A stretch of DNA of 64,000 nt. Origin: Sphingobacteriia bacterium. GTDB lineage: Bacteria > Bacteroidota > Bacteroidia > NS11-12g > UBA955. The stretch's first letter is position 1, and every line of letters begins with the position of its first letter. Positions 8,187 to 17,440 of the stretch are shown here, in pieces. The position numbers and the translations under genes were made by a program. The stretch spans positions 9,207-73,206 of the forward strand of contig JAGKXC010000007.1 in NCBI GenBank assembly GCA_021151535.1, in the 5' to 3' direction. The notes under the pieces were generated by a model, which saw nothing but the letters and a program-made list of their open reading frames with translations, was not told the DNA's origin and ran no database searches.

Positions 8187-8705
8187 TTAATTGACAATTT
8201 GAATGATATTACTAGATCGATCAACATAATATTGGGCCAATCGAGTTCTGGCTTTTCCTTGAAGTGGGAATCCGGCGAAATTGAATTTGGAATCGCAACA
8301 GCTTGTGAACTTGCCATTTACGAACTTACCACATCTGAGGTTGAGTTCAACTGAATCTCCCCAAATTCTCGAGCAATCATTTAATGGATCGTAAGGGCAT
8401 GCGCGCTCAAAAGCGTACCAAGCATCGTCGAAATCATGTACCAAAATCACACCTGTTACGCCTCCTTCCAGGTACATATATGAGCCTGGAGAAGCGAGAT
8501 GCATATACGAAGGTAAATTGAGGTCGATGGTAATGTTTACTGGTGCTTTGGGGATATTTGCTGTAGACTGTCCTGCTGTATTATCGCAAGAATTTAATGA
8601 AAAAGTGATGTAAGTCGCGAGCAAGGATAAGGTGAAAAGCCATGCGGTTTTTTTGAAGAAATTATCTTCTTTATTTCGGGCGATATGGGTGCTGCTTTCT
8701 AACAA
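8187..8705 (-). CDS. Rieske-like lipoprotein lacking the cluster ligands
   Basis: A 172-residue predicted lipoprotein: a membrane segment at about 21-38 ends in LNSC with the lipidated Cys at 40. The rest looks like a Rieske [2Fe-2S] fold. ACPYDP (102-107) sits where box I (CTHxG) should be, and SCCDSKF (135-141) where box II (CPCHGS) should be, with the following FPLQGKA typical of the family. Both His ligands are replaced (Tyr105 and Asp138), so a normal Rieske cluster is unlikely. Extra cysteines (103, 111, 125, 136, 137) might form disulfides. Redox, structural or metal-storage roles are all open. The gene is 10 bases downstream of the 3' end of no other gene; it precedes nothing in an obvious operon. 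Confidence 0.6.
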   Translation of the reverse strand: MLESSTHIARNKEDNFFKKTAWLFTLSLLATYITFSLNSCDNTAGQSTANIPKAPVNITIDLNLPSYMHLASPGSYMYLEGGVTGVILVHDFDDAWYAFERACPYDPLNDCSRIWGDSVELNLRCGKFVNGKFTSCCDSKFNFAGFPLQGKARTRLAQYYVDRSSNIIQIVN

Positions 8706-8715
8706 TCAATTTCCA

Positions 8716-9558
8716 TTATTCGTAGGAGTAGAATCCGATTTTGGTTTTTTGGCCATGATGTCCGGCATCTACTTTTTGTTTTTGGATGCGAGAAGGTCGG
8801 AATTTTGGATCGCCATGAAACTGCTGGTACATGGAAGAGGTTACCGAGAAGTTGGTATCTACTCCAATGAGATCCATGAGTTTGAATGCACCCATTTTGA
8901 AACCAGAGGCTTGCAATAGATTATCGATTTGTGGTATATCTGCTACATTTTCCTCAAGAATTTTGAGTGATTCCACGTAATAGTGGCGAGCAACTCGGTT
9001 AACAATAAACCCAGGGGCATCGGCGGCGTAAACACAAGTTTTTCCAAGGGAAGTAGCCCAATCAAAACACGTTTTTGCATATTCGGGACTGGTTGCAGCA
9101 CCGTTGATAATTTCAACCAATTTCATGATATGGGCGGGGTTGAAAAAATGCACACCAACAACGCGTTCTGGATGTTGGAGTTTGGCAGCAATTTGGGTAA
9201 TTGGGATAGAAGAAGTATTGGTTGCGAGGATGGTTGTAGGTGAATTTATGGTTTCTAAAAATCCGAACAATTCCTGTTTGATGGGAAGCTGTTCTAGAAC
9301 TGCTTCTATTATGATATTGGCTTTGAGGTGATTACGATCGCTGGTTGTAGAAAGTAATTGCAAGGCTGCTGCCGCTTTTTCTTCAGTTGTTTTTCCTTTT
9401 TCTACGGCGATGGCCAATTGTTTTTCAATGTATTTGGTGCCTTTTTCCAAAGACGCATCGTTGATATCAAAAAGTAAGGTAGGGTAACCAGATTGAATGG
9501 AACAAAGTGCGATACCTGATCCCATTACACCGGCGCCAGCAACAGCAACTGTAAGCAT
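8716..9558 (-). CDS. 3-hydroxyacyl-CoA (3-hydroxybutyryl-CoA) dehydrogenase
   Basis: NAD-dependent oxidation of (S)-3-hydroxyacyl-CoA to 3-ketoacyl-CoA, in fatty acid oxidation or butyrate metabolism. The 280-residue single-domain form has the Rossmann motif AGAGVMGSGIA at residues 7-17, TNTSSIPI in the middle, and VGVHFFNPAHIMKLVEI with the catalytic His and Glu. The C-terminal helical domain includes FKMGAFKLMDLIGVD. An exact -7 box (TATATTTG, 9569-9562) lies only three bases before the ATG, so the mRNA should start at or next to the A of the start codon. The closest annotated type is 3-hydroxybutyryl-CoA dehydrogenase; chain-length preference is unknown. Confidence 0.9.
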   Translation of the reverse strand: MLTVAVAGAGVMGSGIALCSIQSGYPTLLFDINDASLEKGTKYIEKQLAIAVEKGKTTEEKAAAALQLLSTTSDRNHLKANIIIEAVLEQLPIKQELFGFLETINSPTTILATNTSSIPITQIAAKLQHPERVVGVHFFNPAHIMKLVEIINGAATSPEYAKTCFDWATSLGKTCVYAADAPGFIVNRVARHYYVESLKILEENVADIPQIDNLLQASGFKMGAFKLMDLIGVDTNFSVTSSMYQQFHGDPKFRPSRIQKQKVDAGHHGQKTKIGFYSYE

Positions 9559-9561
9559 AAT

Positions 9562-9569
9562 ACAAATAT
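9562..9569 (-). promoter_or_regulatory. -7 promoter box giving a leaderless mRNA (3-hydroxyacyl-CoA dehydrogenase)
   Basis: TATATTTG, exact TAnnTTTG, three bases before the start codon at 9558. The tightest spacing in the window. Confidence 0.65.
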
Positions 9570-9600
9570 AAGAATTAAGGTGAAGCTTTCTATTGGGGCG

Positions 9601-10887
9601 TTATTTACCGCGAAGCCAATTTTGCGGATTTTGCTTCTCTTGTCCGTGCCAAACTTGGAAATTGAGGATGGCTTTGCCTTCTTCATCGGTCATTAATTTA
9701 CCAATGTGTTGGCCCATGCGGAGTACTTGTCCTTTTTCAATAAATACCATCGACATGCGGGAATACACGGTGAAGTATTCTCCGTGGTTTAAGATTACAG
9801 CAATTCCTTGGGTAGGTATATTTAGGATGGCGCTAACGGTTCCCTTGTAAACGGCACTTACAGCACTGCCTTTGGGGGCGGTGATATCGATACCGTTGTT
9901 TACCATTTGAATATCTTCTAGATCTGGATGTTGGTGAATACCAAATGTTTGTGAAATATAGCCGCCTGTGGTGGGCCAAGGTAAATCGCCCTGATTTTTT
10001 GCAAAAGATCCACTGAGTGCTTTGGCTTCGGCAGAGAGAGAAGATTCATAAGAAGTGGATCCACCTTTTTTGGAATCGGAGCCTTTGCTAACTGAGGTAT
10101 TGCGTTTTGGGCGTGATAATTCGCGTTGGATAATACGGTTGATTTCAGAATTTAATCTGGCAACTGCTTTTTCGTTTTCACGAATTTTTTCACGAATTTC
10201 TTGTTCTTTGGCGGTAAGTTCTGTAACTAATTTTTGTTTTTCCTTTTTATCGGATTCTAACTCACGGGATTCGCTTTCATTTTCTTTTAACAGTACGGTT
10301 TTCTCCGTTTTTGTGCCTTCGAGGATGGTAATTGTTTGTTGTAATTTGGCTGCTTGTGCTCGAATTACAGCAATTTGGTGTTTGCGGTAGGTTGAGATTT
10401 TTCTTAAATATGTCCACCGGCGCATGGCTTCAGAAAAAGAGCGGGAAGAGAGAACAAACGCAATTTCTTTTCCGTTTTTGCGCGATTTATAAGCCTTAAT
10501 AACGGTTTTGCGGAGTTTTTCTTGCTGTTTTCTGTACTCTTTTGTGAGTGAATCGAGATAAACGGCGTTAAAGGTGATTTCGTTGTTAACGGAAGTGATA
10601 GCTGTAGCCAAATCGTTAATAACTTCTTGACGTTGTTCGATGATTTGGTTTAGCGTATTGAGGTTGTGTAGGGTAGCGCTTTTTTCTTTTTGGGTATTTT
10701 TAAGAATTCGCTTTTGTTCCGCGATTTCTTTTTGCATACGCTTTCTTTTGGCCTCTAATTGTTTTCTGTTTTGTGCGTTTGTATCACCTAAGTAACTGAA
10801 AGTAAATACAATAAGTAGAAATGCGCCAATGAGGTGCCTAAGGCTAATTTGCCTATTAGGTTGGTTATTTTTTGGGTGTTGCCACAT
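9601..10887 (-). CDS. EnvC-like murein hydrolase activator (degenerate M23/LytM)
   Basis: A 428-residue periplasmic protein. It has a signal segment at about 17-38, a long charged coiled coil at about 40-250 and a C-terminal LytM domain at about 310-425. The zinc ligands of active M23 peptidases are lost: NNGIDI replaces HxGxD, and FQVWHG replaces the HxH pair, although HGEYFTVYSRM survives. This pattern is that of EnvC, which activates amidases during cell division instead of cutting peptidoglycan itself. It overlaps the upstream DUF4292 gene by 23 bases and forms an operon with it and the TPR gene. Confidence 0.88.
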   Translation of the reverse strand: MWQHPKNNQPNRQISLRHLIGAFLLIVFTFSYLGDTNAQNRKQLEAKRKRMQKEIAEQKRILKNTQKEKSATLHNLNTLNQIIEQRQEVINDLATAITSVNNEITFNAVYLDSLTKEYRKQQEKLRKTVIKAYKSRKNGKEIAFVLSSRSFSEAMRRWTYLRKISTYRKHQIAVIRAQAAKLQQTITILEGTKTEKTVLLKENESESRELESDKKEKQKLVTELTAKEQEIREKIRENEKAVARLNSEINRIIQRELSRPKRNTSVSKGSDSKKGGSTSYESSLSAEAKALSGSFAKNQGDLPWPTTGGYISQTFGIHQHPDLEDIQMVNNGIDITAPKGSAVSAVYKGTVSAILNIPTQGIAVILNHGEYFTVYSRMSMVFIEKGQVLRMGQHIGKLMTDEEGKAILNFQVWHGQEKQNPQNWLRGK

Positions 10888-11704
10888 TGGTTACAATAGT
10901 ATACTCGTTACTTACAACGAATGGATACGAAGGTATACTATCAAATCTTGCAGTTTTTAACGAAAAATCTAACTGTGCATTTTTCTCGGCATCTTTCATA
11001 ATTAAGTTGATGAGAGTAGGCACATTGATATTCTCTTGCTTTTGGTAACTGCTGTTGTTTATAACGAAAGATTGCTTGGGGTTTATGCTTGATATAATAG
11101 AGCTTTTTACCACTTCGTTGGTTTTGGGAACAACGGCAGTAAATACTGCATAATCTGTATTTTGAATGGGTGTAATATAGATGGATTTGTTGGGATCTAC
11201 TTTGCCTGGGATTTCAATAATTGAACCTGAATCTACCAAGGGATGTCCCATGAAAGTAGCTTGTAATTTTTGCAAATCCAATTTGGTTCCAAGTAGGTTT
11301 GCCAATTGGGAAACAGGGATATAGTAATAGGTTTTATTGTATAGGTCGAGGATTTTCGCAGTATCGTTTGTGATAAGACCTTTTGCTACTTGAATACCAA
11401 TACTGGGAATGGAAACAGAGAACCACATGATCGAATCGCGTTTCATGCGTAGAGAGAAATTTAGGGTCATTTTGTTATCGCCCAAATCGGCGTCGAGTTC
11501 ATATCGCCCGGTAAAAAACTTCCAATCTGGGTTGGAAATGGCGATGGGAGAAAGCGGTCCGTTATTAGGATTTCTGGCAATCGACGCTGAAGTTGAAGCT
11601 GGATCTAATGGCGAATCCACTTGGGCTTGCGCTGAATTTGCGAATAAAGCAGCGAGTAAAAATGCGAGTTTGATATATTTTTTAATGTAACGATTGGGGT
11701 TCAT
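10865..11704 (-). CDS. DUF4292 domain protein (LolB-like periplasmic/lipoprotein family)
   Basis: A 279-residue exported protein with a signal peptide at residues 1-27 (ending NSAQAQ). The body is a beta-rich domain of family DUF4292, which resembles the LolA/LolB lipid-binding half-barrel; WFSVSIPSIGIQVAKGLITNDT is a typical stretch. DUF4292 genes between a TPR gene and an EnvC gene are a regular arrangement in Bacteroidota, as here, so a role in envelope biogenesis or division is likely. There is no clear lipobox. Molecular function is unknown. Confidence 0.82.
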   Translation of the reverse strand: MNPNRYIKKYIKLAFLLAALFANSAQAQVDSPLDPASTSASIARNPNNGPLSPIAISNPDWKFFTGRYELDADLGDNKMTLNFSLRMKRDSIMWFSVSIPSIGIQVAKGLITNDTAKILDLYNKTYYYIPVSQLANLLGTKLDLQKLQATFMGHPLVDSGSIIEIPGKVDPNKSIYITPIQNTDYAVFTAVVPKTNEVVKSSIISSINPKQSFVINNSSYQKQENINVPTLINLIMKDAEKNAQLDFSLKTARFDSIPSYPFVVSNEYTIVTNVATPKK

Positions 11705-11715
11705 TTTTTTAGGAA

Positions 11716-13047
11716 TTATTTGGATGGGGTTGTCAATTCTGATGCCAACTTTTTATAGGCGGCAATCTTTTCTTTTTGTTTATCGCTGTTGGGCGTATGG
11801 TTTTTATAGGTATTCAGGGCGATGGGAATGATGCTGGGGTGCACTGATTGACTTTTTTCGATATTCAGTTGGAGCACATTCACAACGCGGTTAAAATCTT
11901 TTTGCTGGTATGCGATTAAAACGATGAGATGGTTGTAAAAATTGCCCACTGTAAAATTTCTAATGGATTTTCCTTGTTGTTGAATGAGCATTTGGGCTTT
12001 TGATAAATCGTTATTGAGGATGGCTTCGTTTACGATTTTAAGTGTATCCCAATTGAAGAATGGAAAATCTTCTTCTAATTGAGTAAGTGCGATTTTGGCA
12101 TATTTTGCAAAACCCGGATCTTCTTTTGTGGATTTTGCCAAAAGGAATTTATTGGCGGTATCGGTGATTAGGAAGTTTTCTAAAGAAAACAAGTATGGAC
12201 TAAAAATTCCTTGAAGATCATCATTGGGTAGCAAGTAGTTAAGCGCTTTTGGATCTTCGGGTGAGGCAGGTGTTTCCGCTTCTGTATCTACTGTTTCTTT
12301 TTGGGAATGGGTATTTTCGGCTGCTTGGGTTGGGCCGTAAAGTTGTTGGTATCTTACAAGAATGGAATCTGCCTTTGCCTGGTTGTTATTGGCAATATTG
12401 GCGAAATAATACATGCGGTAGCTGTTGGCGTTTTCTCCAAACTGTTTTGTATAAAAATTGGCCAAGTACGTAAGCGAATCTGCCAAGTAATGATTTTGTT
12501 CATTCAATGGCATGGGGGTGTTCCTCAACTGTGTTTCAAGTAGTTGATATGTAGTTAGATAAATTGATAAACTCCGCGGTTGTAAACGGATGCATTGTAG
12601 ATATTGGTGCAATGCTAGTTGTGGTTTAGAGTTGGCAATTTGCTCTGCAAAATAGATGCGATAATGTACATTATTGGGATCAATGGCGATGGCTTTTTGG
12701 ATATAATCTTGTATAAGAAATATATCTTGTGTTTGTGTTTTTGCTAACCGAGCCAATTGATAATATGCGGGTGCGGTATTGGGAAATTCGACGAGAATTT
12801 TGGTAAAAGCAGCAACGGCCGTAGCTGGATCCTCAATGGCCATCGCCTCTAAAAATGATTTGCGCAATTTTAGGTTAGCGGGTAATAGCGTGCTATGTTC
12901 TTCTTCGGGTGCTGCCGTTTCGTTTTGATTGGGCGCGGTAATTTTATCTTGAGCGCTGAGTATGGAAACGGGCGATACATTGCATAGAAAAATCAGCAGA
13001 GCCAGCCAAAAAGTTCTGTTTTGATGGGGTTGCAAGGGTTGTTTCAC
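11716..13047 (-). CDS. TPR repeat protein, exported
   Basis: A 443-residue tetratricopeptide protein. Repeats are visible around SAYYQLARLAKTQTQD, LIQDYIQKAIAIDPNN and PQLALHQYLQCIRLQP, so it should act as a scaffold in the periplasm. The frame is open back to an ATG at 13200, which would overlap the upstream gene by 112 bases. The GTG at 13047 gives a clean signal peptide (MKQPLQPHQNRTF, then a hydrophobic stretch ending ILSAQ) and a 41-base gap, so it is preferred. It heads the operon TPR-DUF4292-EnvC. Confidence 0.8.
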   Translation of the reverse strand: MKQPLQPHQNRTFWLALLIFLCNVSPVSILSAQDKITAPNQNETAAPEEEHSTLLPANLKLRKSFLEAMAIEDPATAVAAFTKILVEFPNTAPAYYQLARLAKTQTQDIFLIQDYIQKAIAIDPNNVHYRIYFAEQIANSKPQLALHQYLQCIRLQPRSLSIYLTTYQLLETQLRNTPMPLNEQNHYLADSLTYLANFYTKQFGENANSYRMYYFANIANNNQAKADSILVRYQQLYGPTQAAENTHSQKETVDTEAETPASPEDPKALNYLLPNDDLQGIFSPYLFSLENFLITDTANKFLLAKSTKEDPGFAKYAKIALTQLEEDFPFFNWDTLKIVNEAILNNDLSKAQMLIQQQGKSIRNFTVGNFYNHLIVLIAYQQKDFNRVVNVLQLNIEKSQSVHPSIIPIALNTYKNHTPNSDKQKEKIAAYKKLASELTTPSK

Positions 13048-13088
13048 CCAATTCTGTTGATAGACTTGCTTGAGGATTTCGCTTGATT

Positions 13089-14093
13089 TTAAGCGCCAAT
13101 AGAAGAAAAATCGCTTAAGGAATACTCCATACTTTCTCCGTTGATGGAAACTGAATTTCCGATCATGGAGTTTTTGCAATTGAAGTTTTGGATGTGGCAA
13201 TTTTCTTGAATAATTGTGTTGGCGATGGTTGCGTTTTCTACTTTGCTATTGCTGCCTATAGAGGTATGAGGCCCAATGGTGCAGTTTTTCAAAGATACAT
13301 TTTCACCGATAAAACAAGGATGTATGATGGTTACATTTTCGCCAAATGAAGCTGCATCCTTGTTAAACAAATGTGATTTGTTTTCAAGAACACGCTGGTT
13401 GGTGAACACTGTAGCGGCATAATTTCCGCAGTCGAGCCATTCATCTACCGCTCCAGGAACAAACTGCATGCCTTTGTTTTTCATGTTTTCCATGGCGTTG
13501 GTAAGTTGGTACTCACCTTTTTCACGGAGGTTATTATCGATTAAATATTGCAATTCGCTCTCAAGGGTTTCACCACTTTTGAAGTAGTAAATACCGATAA
13601 TAGCAAGGTCAGAAACGAATTCAGATGGTTTTTCTACGAAATCAGTAATAATGTTGTTGGCATCGTATTTAACTACCCCAAAAGAACTTGGGTTATCTAC
13701 TTTATGCACCCAAATTACGCCATCTTTGGTTTTGTCTAAATTGAAATTGGTTCTAAACAAGGTATCTGCGAAAGCCACAATTACTTCACCTTTCAAGCAT
13801 TCGCGGGCGCAAAGGATGGCGTGGCCAGTACCTTCGGCAGTTTCTTGGTAAAAGATTTTGCCTTTGGCACCTACTGATTCAGCGATTTGGATTAATTCTT
13901 TTTCAACGGCTTCACCAAAGTGACCAACCACAAAACCAATTTCATCGATTTCATCGCCACAAACGGCAGCGATATCTTCGATTAACCAATTAACGATAGA
14001 TTTGCCAGCTACTTTTATCAAGGGTTTTGGAGTGGTAAGGGTGTGAGGGCGCATGCGCTTTCCCATACCGGCCATTGGAATGATTAATTTCAT
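13089..14093 (-). CDS. Sugar nucleotidyltransferase (glucose-1-phosphate thymidylyl/uridylyltransferase type)
   Basis: A 334-residue enzyme that should activate a sugar phosphate with a nucleotide for glycan synthesis. The N-terminal nucleotidyltransferase domain opens with MKLIIPMAGMGKRMRP, followed by TTPKPLIKVAGKS and later FADTLF. The C-terminal part (about 245-330) has left-handed beta-helix hexapeptides such as IGENVSLKNCTIGPHTSIGSNS. The ORF extends to 14183, but the ATG at 14093 matches the family start. An exact -7 box (TATCTTTG, 14131-14124) lies 30 bases upstream and rules out the longer form. The specific sugar and nucleotide are not predictable. Confidence 0.88.
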   Translation of the reverse strand: MKLIIPMAGMGKRMRPHTLTTPKPLIKVAGKSIVNWLIEDIAAVCGDEIDEIGFVVGHFGEAVEKELIQIAESVGAKGKIFYQETAEGTGHAILCARECLKGEVIVAFADTLFRTNFNLDKTKDGVIWVHKVDNPSSFGVVKYDANNIITDFVEKPSEFVSDLAIIGIYYFKSGETLESELQYLIDNNLREKGEYQLTNAMENMKNKGMQFVPGAVDEWLDCGNYAATVFTNQRVLENKSHLFNKDAASFGENVTIIHPCFIGENVSLKNCTIGPHTSIGSNSKVENATIANTIIQENCHIQNFNCKNSMIGNSVSINGESMEYSLSDFSSIGA

Positions 14094-14123
14094 GAAAAAA
14101 TAAAATTTGGTTACTGAAAGTTG

Positions 14124-14131
14124 CAAAGATA
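14124..14131 (-). promoter_or_regulatory. -7 promoter box of the sugar nucleotidyltransferase gene
   Basis: TATCTTTG on the minus strand, exact TAnnTTTG, 30 bases before the ATG at 14093. It lies inside the longer alternative reading frame, which supports the shorter gene. Confidence 0.6.
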
Positions 14132-14200
14132 CAAAACCTAAATGAAATCTATGTTTTTGGGGTGTTAGGAAGGGGTTAGGCAAATATGAATGGAGAATGG

Positions 14201-14641
14201 CTATGGTTTTACTCCGGTAGAGCCGTAACCGCCTGAACCTCGTTCGGTTTCTGATAATTCATCTGTTTGAATCCAAGTTGCGGTTTCATGTTTGGCAATA
14301 ATCATTTGTGCGATTCTTTCGCCAGATTGAATTTCAAAGGCTTGGTTTCCATGGTTAATGAGTAGCACTTTGATTTCACCGCGGTAATCTGCGTCGATGG
14401 TACCAGGGCTGTTTAAAACAGTGATTCCGTGTTTATATGCAAGGCCGCTTCTGGGGCGAATTTGCGCTTCATAACCCGTTGGCAGCTCAATGAAAAGTCC
14501 AGTAGGTATAAGGGTTCTTTCGCCCGGGGCGATAGAAACGGGATTTTCTAAAAAAGCATGAATATCCATCCCTGCCGATTGTGCAGTTTGGTAATGCGGC
14601 AGTGGGTGGTTGGATTGGTTGATGATGCGAATATTAACCAT
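14201..14641 (-). CDS. dut: dUTP diphosphatase
   Basis: Hydrolyses dUTP to dUMP, keeping uracil out of DNA and feeding thymidylate synthesis. The 146-residue trimeric-type enzyme has all five motifs: AGMDIHA (I), [10 protein letters not shown] (II/III start), [13 protein letters not shown] (III), ERIAQMI (IV) and the C-terminal [10 protein letters not shown] (V). It overlaps the upstream flippase gene by eight bases, so the two are co-transcribed. Confidence 0.96.
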   Translation of the reverse strand: MVNIRIINQSNHPLPHYQTAQSAGMDIHAFLENPVSIAPGERTLIPTGLFIELPTGYEAQIRPRSGLAYKHGITVLNSPGTIDADYRGEIKVLLINHGNQAFEIQSGERIAQMIIAKHETATWIQTDELSETERGSGGYGSTGVKP

Positions 14642-16157
14642 TGAATTTTGACGGTTGGGTTTTTTCGTTTACGAATATGGCAAAAACGAAAATGATTAAG
14701 CTAATGAATCTTGCCAAAGCTATGGAGATTGGCAGTTGAATATCGGGATTATAATACAGCCAAGTTACAGGGAAGGCAGCGATGAATAAAATGGCGAGTA
14801 GCCTAAAAACTTTGTAAGGAACGGGGTAGAATTTCTGACCTGTAAAATAAGATATTACTACCATGGAGGCGTAAGCGAAGAGTGTTGTATAAGCAGAAGC
14901 CACAAATCCATATTTTGGGATTCCCCAATAATTTCCGGCGATGGTAATTACGGCGCCGGTTGTTGCTACGATGGCGCCCATGGTGGTATTTCCAGAAAGT
15001 TTGTACCAAATAGAGAGGTTGTAATAAATACCTAGGCAGAGGTTGGCGAGCAACAAAACGGGAATGATATGTAATCCATCTACATTTTGGTAGTAGATGG
15101 GTTTTCTGAGTAACAGCGGTGCCAGGTAGGGCATAATTGCTAGCGTGAAAACATAGATTCCGCCTACTGCGTAGATGAAGTATTTCATGACATAGGCGTA
15201 GGTATGCGGAGCGTCTCTATCGCCCGATTTACTAAAGAAAAATGGTTCTGCCGCGAATTTAAACGCTTGGATGAACAGGGTTAAAACGAGGCTTAGTTTA
15301 TAAAATGCGCCGTAGATTCCGGTTTGGGTATCGGCGATGGATTCTGGTAGTAAATGTTTGAGAAATAATCGATCCAACGTTTCATTGATCATGCCGGCGA
15401 GGCCAACTAGGACAAGGGGTAAGGAATATGCAAAAATGGATTTTAACAGGGCGATATCGAGACCGGCTTTGAGGTTTTTCCACACGTTTCCGAACAAAAA
15501 TAGGGTGATAACCGAAGCGATTAAATTGGACAGGAAGATATTGGCCACCATTTGGGTGGGTTGGGTATTATACTGTAACCACTGTATCCATGCGCTGGGA
15601 TTTTGCATGGCGATTGGGTTGGCTAATTCTTGTTGAAGTAAGTAAGGGCAAAGCAGCAAGAAAAACAGATTTGCCAAGATATTAATGAGGATATTGGCAA
15701 TGCGGATGGCTGCAAATTTCCAAGCTTGATTTTGCTGCCTTAGCCAAGCAAATCCCAGCGCTGAAAGGGCGTCTGTGGCGAGGATTACGGCAAACCAAGT
15801 GGCGTATTCTGGATGTTGTGGGTAGCCGATTTCGGCCATGATATTGCCTGCGAAAGTTTGGGTAAGCAGGGTAAAAATTAAACCGGTGAAGATGAGGGTA
15901 ATGCTGGTTGTGGCGAAAACTTTGGTTGGGTTTTCTGTGAGTTTGGCGTACCGAAAAAATCCAGTTTCTAGGCCCAAGCTTACCACAATCGCCATAAAAG
16001 ATGCGATGGTAAACATCACGCTTACCACGCCATAATCTGCCGCAGTTTCAAGTTTTTGTAAGTACAACGGAACCAATAAGTAGTTCAAGAATCTGCCCAG
16101 CATGGTTGGAATGCCATAGATTGCTGTTTGCGATGCAAGCTTTTTTATGATACTCAT
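14634..16157 (-). CDS. Polysaccharide flippase (MOP/MATE superfamily, Wzx/MurJ-like)
   Basis: A 507-residue inner membrane protein with about 14 hydrophobic segments, starting [20 protein letters not shown], the usual opening of Bacteroidota lipopolysaccharide flippases. It should move lipid-linked oligosaccharides across the inner membrane. [17 protein letters not shown] and [20 protein letters not shown] are characteristic stretches. It is coupled to WbqC upstream (ATGA overlap at 16154-16157) and to dut downstream. The neighbouring nucleotidyltransferase and WbqC agree with surface glycan synthesis. Confidence 0.88.
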   Translation of the reverse strand: MSIIKKLASQTAIYGIPTMLGRFLNYLLVPLYLQKLETAADYGVVSVMFTIASFMAIVVSLGLETGFFRYAKLTENPTKVFATTSITLIFTGLIFTLLTQTFAGNIMAEIGYPQHPEYATWFAVILATDALSALGFAWLRQQNQAWKFAAIRIANILINILANLFFLLLCPYLLQQELANPIAMQNPSAWIQWLQYNTQPTQMVANIFLSNLIASVITLFLFGNVWKNLKAGLDIALLKSIFAYSLPLVLVGLAGMINETLDRLFLKHLLPESIADTQTGIYGAFYKLSLVLTLFIQAFKFAAEPFFFSKSGDRDAPHTYAYVMKYFIYAVGGIYVFTLAIMPYLAPLLLRKPIYYQNVDGLHIIPVLLLANLCLGIYYNLSIWYKLSGNTTMGAIVATTGAVITIAGNYWGIPKYGFVASAYTTLFAYASMVVISYFTGQKFYPVPYKVFRLLAILFIAAFPVTWLYYNPDIQLPISIALARFISLIIFVFAIFVNEKTQPSKFNG

Positions 16158-16852
16158 CTGGGAGAAGGAATTTGCGATACGAAGATAGTGTTGTAGATAT
16201 ATTCTTTCGCTAATGGGCCAAGGTTAAACAACAGATCGATGGCCGAAACATCTGCTCTAAACCCATATTTGTGCTCAAAAACTTGGGCGTAAGGAGGGAT
16301 GATTGGTGGTCTGTTTTGTTTGGTAATTGGCGTGGAATTATTGGGTTTAGAAGTTGGTATTGGGTTAACTTCTTGGTTGAAAGATGCGTTATTTGATGTT
16401 AAGAATTGCAGTTGTGAAGGCCATCCTAAATTTTGGTGAAGAATTGTAAGCCATTGTTTTGAAAGCGATTCTAGTGTTTCGGGTTGTTGATCAAGAACCT
16501 GAAAAAATCGATAGTCGTAGAATTCAAAAAACGCAGATTTGCCGTATGCCGATTGCAGGGCTTGTTTGTGGTCTTTTACCCATTTTTGGTTGTAATCAAT
16601 TTTGGCTTCATGGAAAGGAAGTCCTCTACTACTGTGATGAATGGGTACAGAAAGGCTTTGAATTTTATTGGGCGATGCAATTAAATAGCGGGAGTGGGCA
16701 GTTTGTTTTTCGAATTTATCGGGTGCTATAACTTGGATTTTTTCTGCATTGTAAGCGCTCAGAATTTCACCCAAAGTAGGCAGTAAATGCATGGGTAATG
16801 CTAGGTTTTGCGTGGGGAAGTCTACTTCAAATATTTCTTGGCGTTTTAGCAT
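16154..16852 (-). CDS. WbqC-like family protein
   Basis: A 232-residue protein of the WbqC family, found in O-antigen and other glycan clusters and regarded as a possible glycine/amino-acid transfer or nucleotide-sugar modifying enzyme; the reaction is not established. Recognisable regions are SRYLIASPNKIQSLSVPIHH, the KIDYNQKWVKDHKQALQSAY stretch and FFEFYDYRF. Its stop overlaps the flippase start. It sits 25 bases downstream of folK and may be transcribed with it. Confidence 0.85.
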   Translation of the reverse strand: MLKRQEIFEVDFPTQNLALPMHLLPTLGEILSAYNAEKIQVIAPDKFEKQTAHSRYLIASPNKIQSLSVPIHHSSRGLPFHEAKIDYNQKWVKDHKQALQSAYGKSAFFEFYDYRFFQVLDQQPETLESLSKQWLTILHQNLGWPSQLQFLTSNNASFNQEVNPIPTSKPNNSTPITKQNRPPIIPPYAQVFEHKYGFRADVSAIDLLFNLGPLAKEYIYNTIFVSQIPSPR

Positions 16853-16877
16853 TAGATGGATACTGTTGCGGGTGAAT

Positions 16878-17384
16878 TTACAGGGCGATAAGTTGTAGCT
16901 TTTTGGTTGGCAAAGGATCTTTAGAATCGGCAGCTAGTTGGGCACAAGATTGATGGAATTTGGGGTGTTTCCAGTTTGGTACAATTTCAGCCAGGGGTTG
17001 TAAAACAAAATTTCTTTCTTGGATAAACGGATGCGGAATTTGCAAATCTGGAATCTTGATTTGTAAATTTTCATAGAAAAGTATGTCGATATCGATGGTG
17101 CGCGGCCCCCATTTTTGGCTGCGGTATCGCCCTAATAATTTTTCGATGTACAAACATTTTTGGAGTGCGGTTGCCGGACTAAATGGGGTATGAATTAATA
17201 GCACTTGATTGATGAAATCTGGCTGATTTTCTAGGCCCCACGCGGCGGTTTGGTAGTAGGAGCTGCTTCGAACCACATCGCCCAAATGCAAGGAAATGAG
17301 GTTATATGCATCGCCCAGGAATTGCATGGAATTCCCCATGTTAGAACCCAATCCGAGTATGAGCTGTTTGTCGATTCTTGTCAC
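16878..17384 (-). CDS. folK: 2-amino-4-hydroxy-6-hydroxymethyldihydropteridine diphosphokinase
   Basis: Transfers pyrophosphate from ATP to the pterin precursor in folate synthesis. The 168-residue protein has LGLGSNMGNSMQFL at the N-terminus and the signature WGPRTIDIDILFY, followed by IPHPFIQERNFVLQPLAEI. The start is a GTG at 17384; the next in-frame start would cut the GSNMG motif. A near-consensus -7 box (TATCTTCG, minus strand 17397-17390) is five bases upstream and supports the GTG. It is divergent from the M16 peptidase gene, 56 bases away. Confidence 0.94.
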   Translation of the reverse strand: MTRIDKQLILGLGSNMGNSMQFLGDAYNLISLHLGDVVRSSSYYQTAAWGLENQPDFINQVLLIHTPFSPATALQKCLYIEKLLGRYRSQKWGPRTIDIDILFYENLQIKIPDLQIPHPFIQERNFVLQPLAEIVPNWKHPKFHQSCAQLAADSKDPLPTKKLQLIAL

Positions 17385-17389
17385 ACCTG

Positions 17390-17397
17390 CGAAGATA
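17390..17397 (-). promoter_or_regulatory. -7 promoter box of folK
   Basis: TATCTTCG, one mismatch to TAnnTTTG, five bases before the GTG start of folK. It supports this non-ATG start. Confidence 0.5.
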
Positions 17398-17426
17398 TCT
17401 CAACTTACAATATGAATATCAATCCT

Positions 17427-17434
17427 TACTTTTG
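17427..17434 (+). promoter_or_regulatory. -7 promoter box of the M16 peptidase gene
   Basis: TACTTTTG, exact TAnnTTTG, six bases before the ATG at 17441. It rules out the longer reading frame that starts at 17378 and implies a nearly leaderless mRNA. Confidence 0.65.
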
Positions 17435-17440
17435 CTTTTT

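Noticed and set aside
13048..13200. ATG start at 13200 for the TPR gene
   Set aside because: It would overlap the nucleotidyltransferase gene by 112 bases and put about 50 basic residues before the signal peptide; the GTG at 13047 fits.
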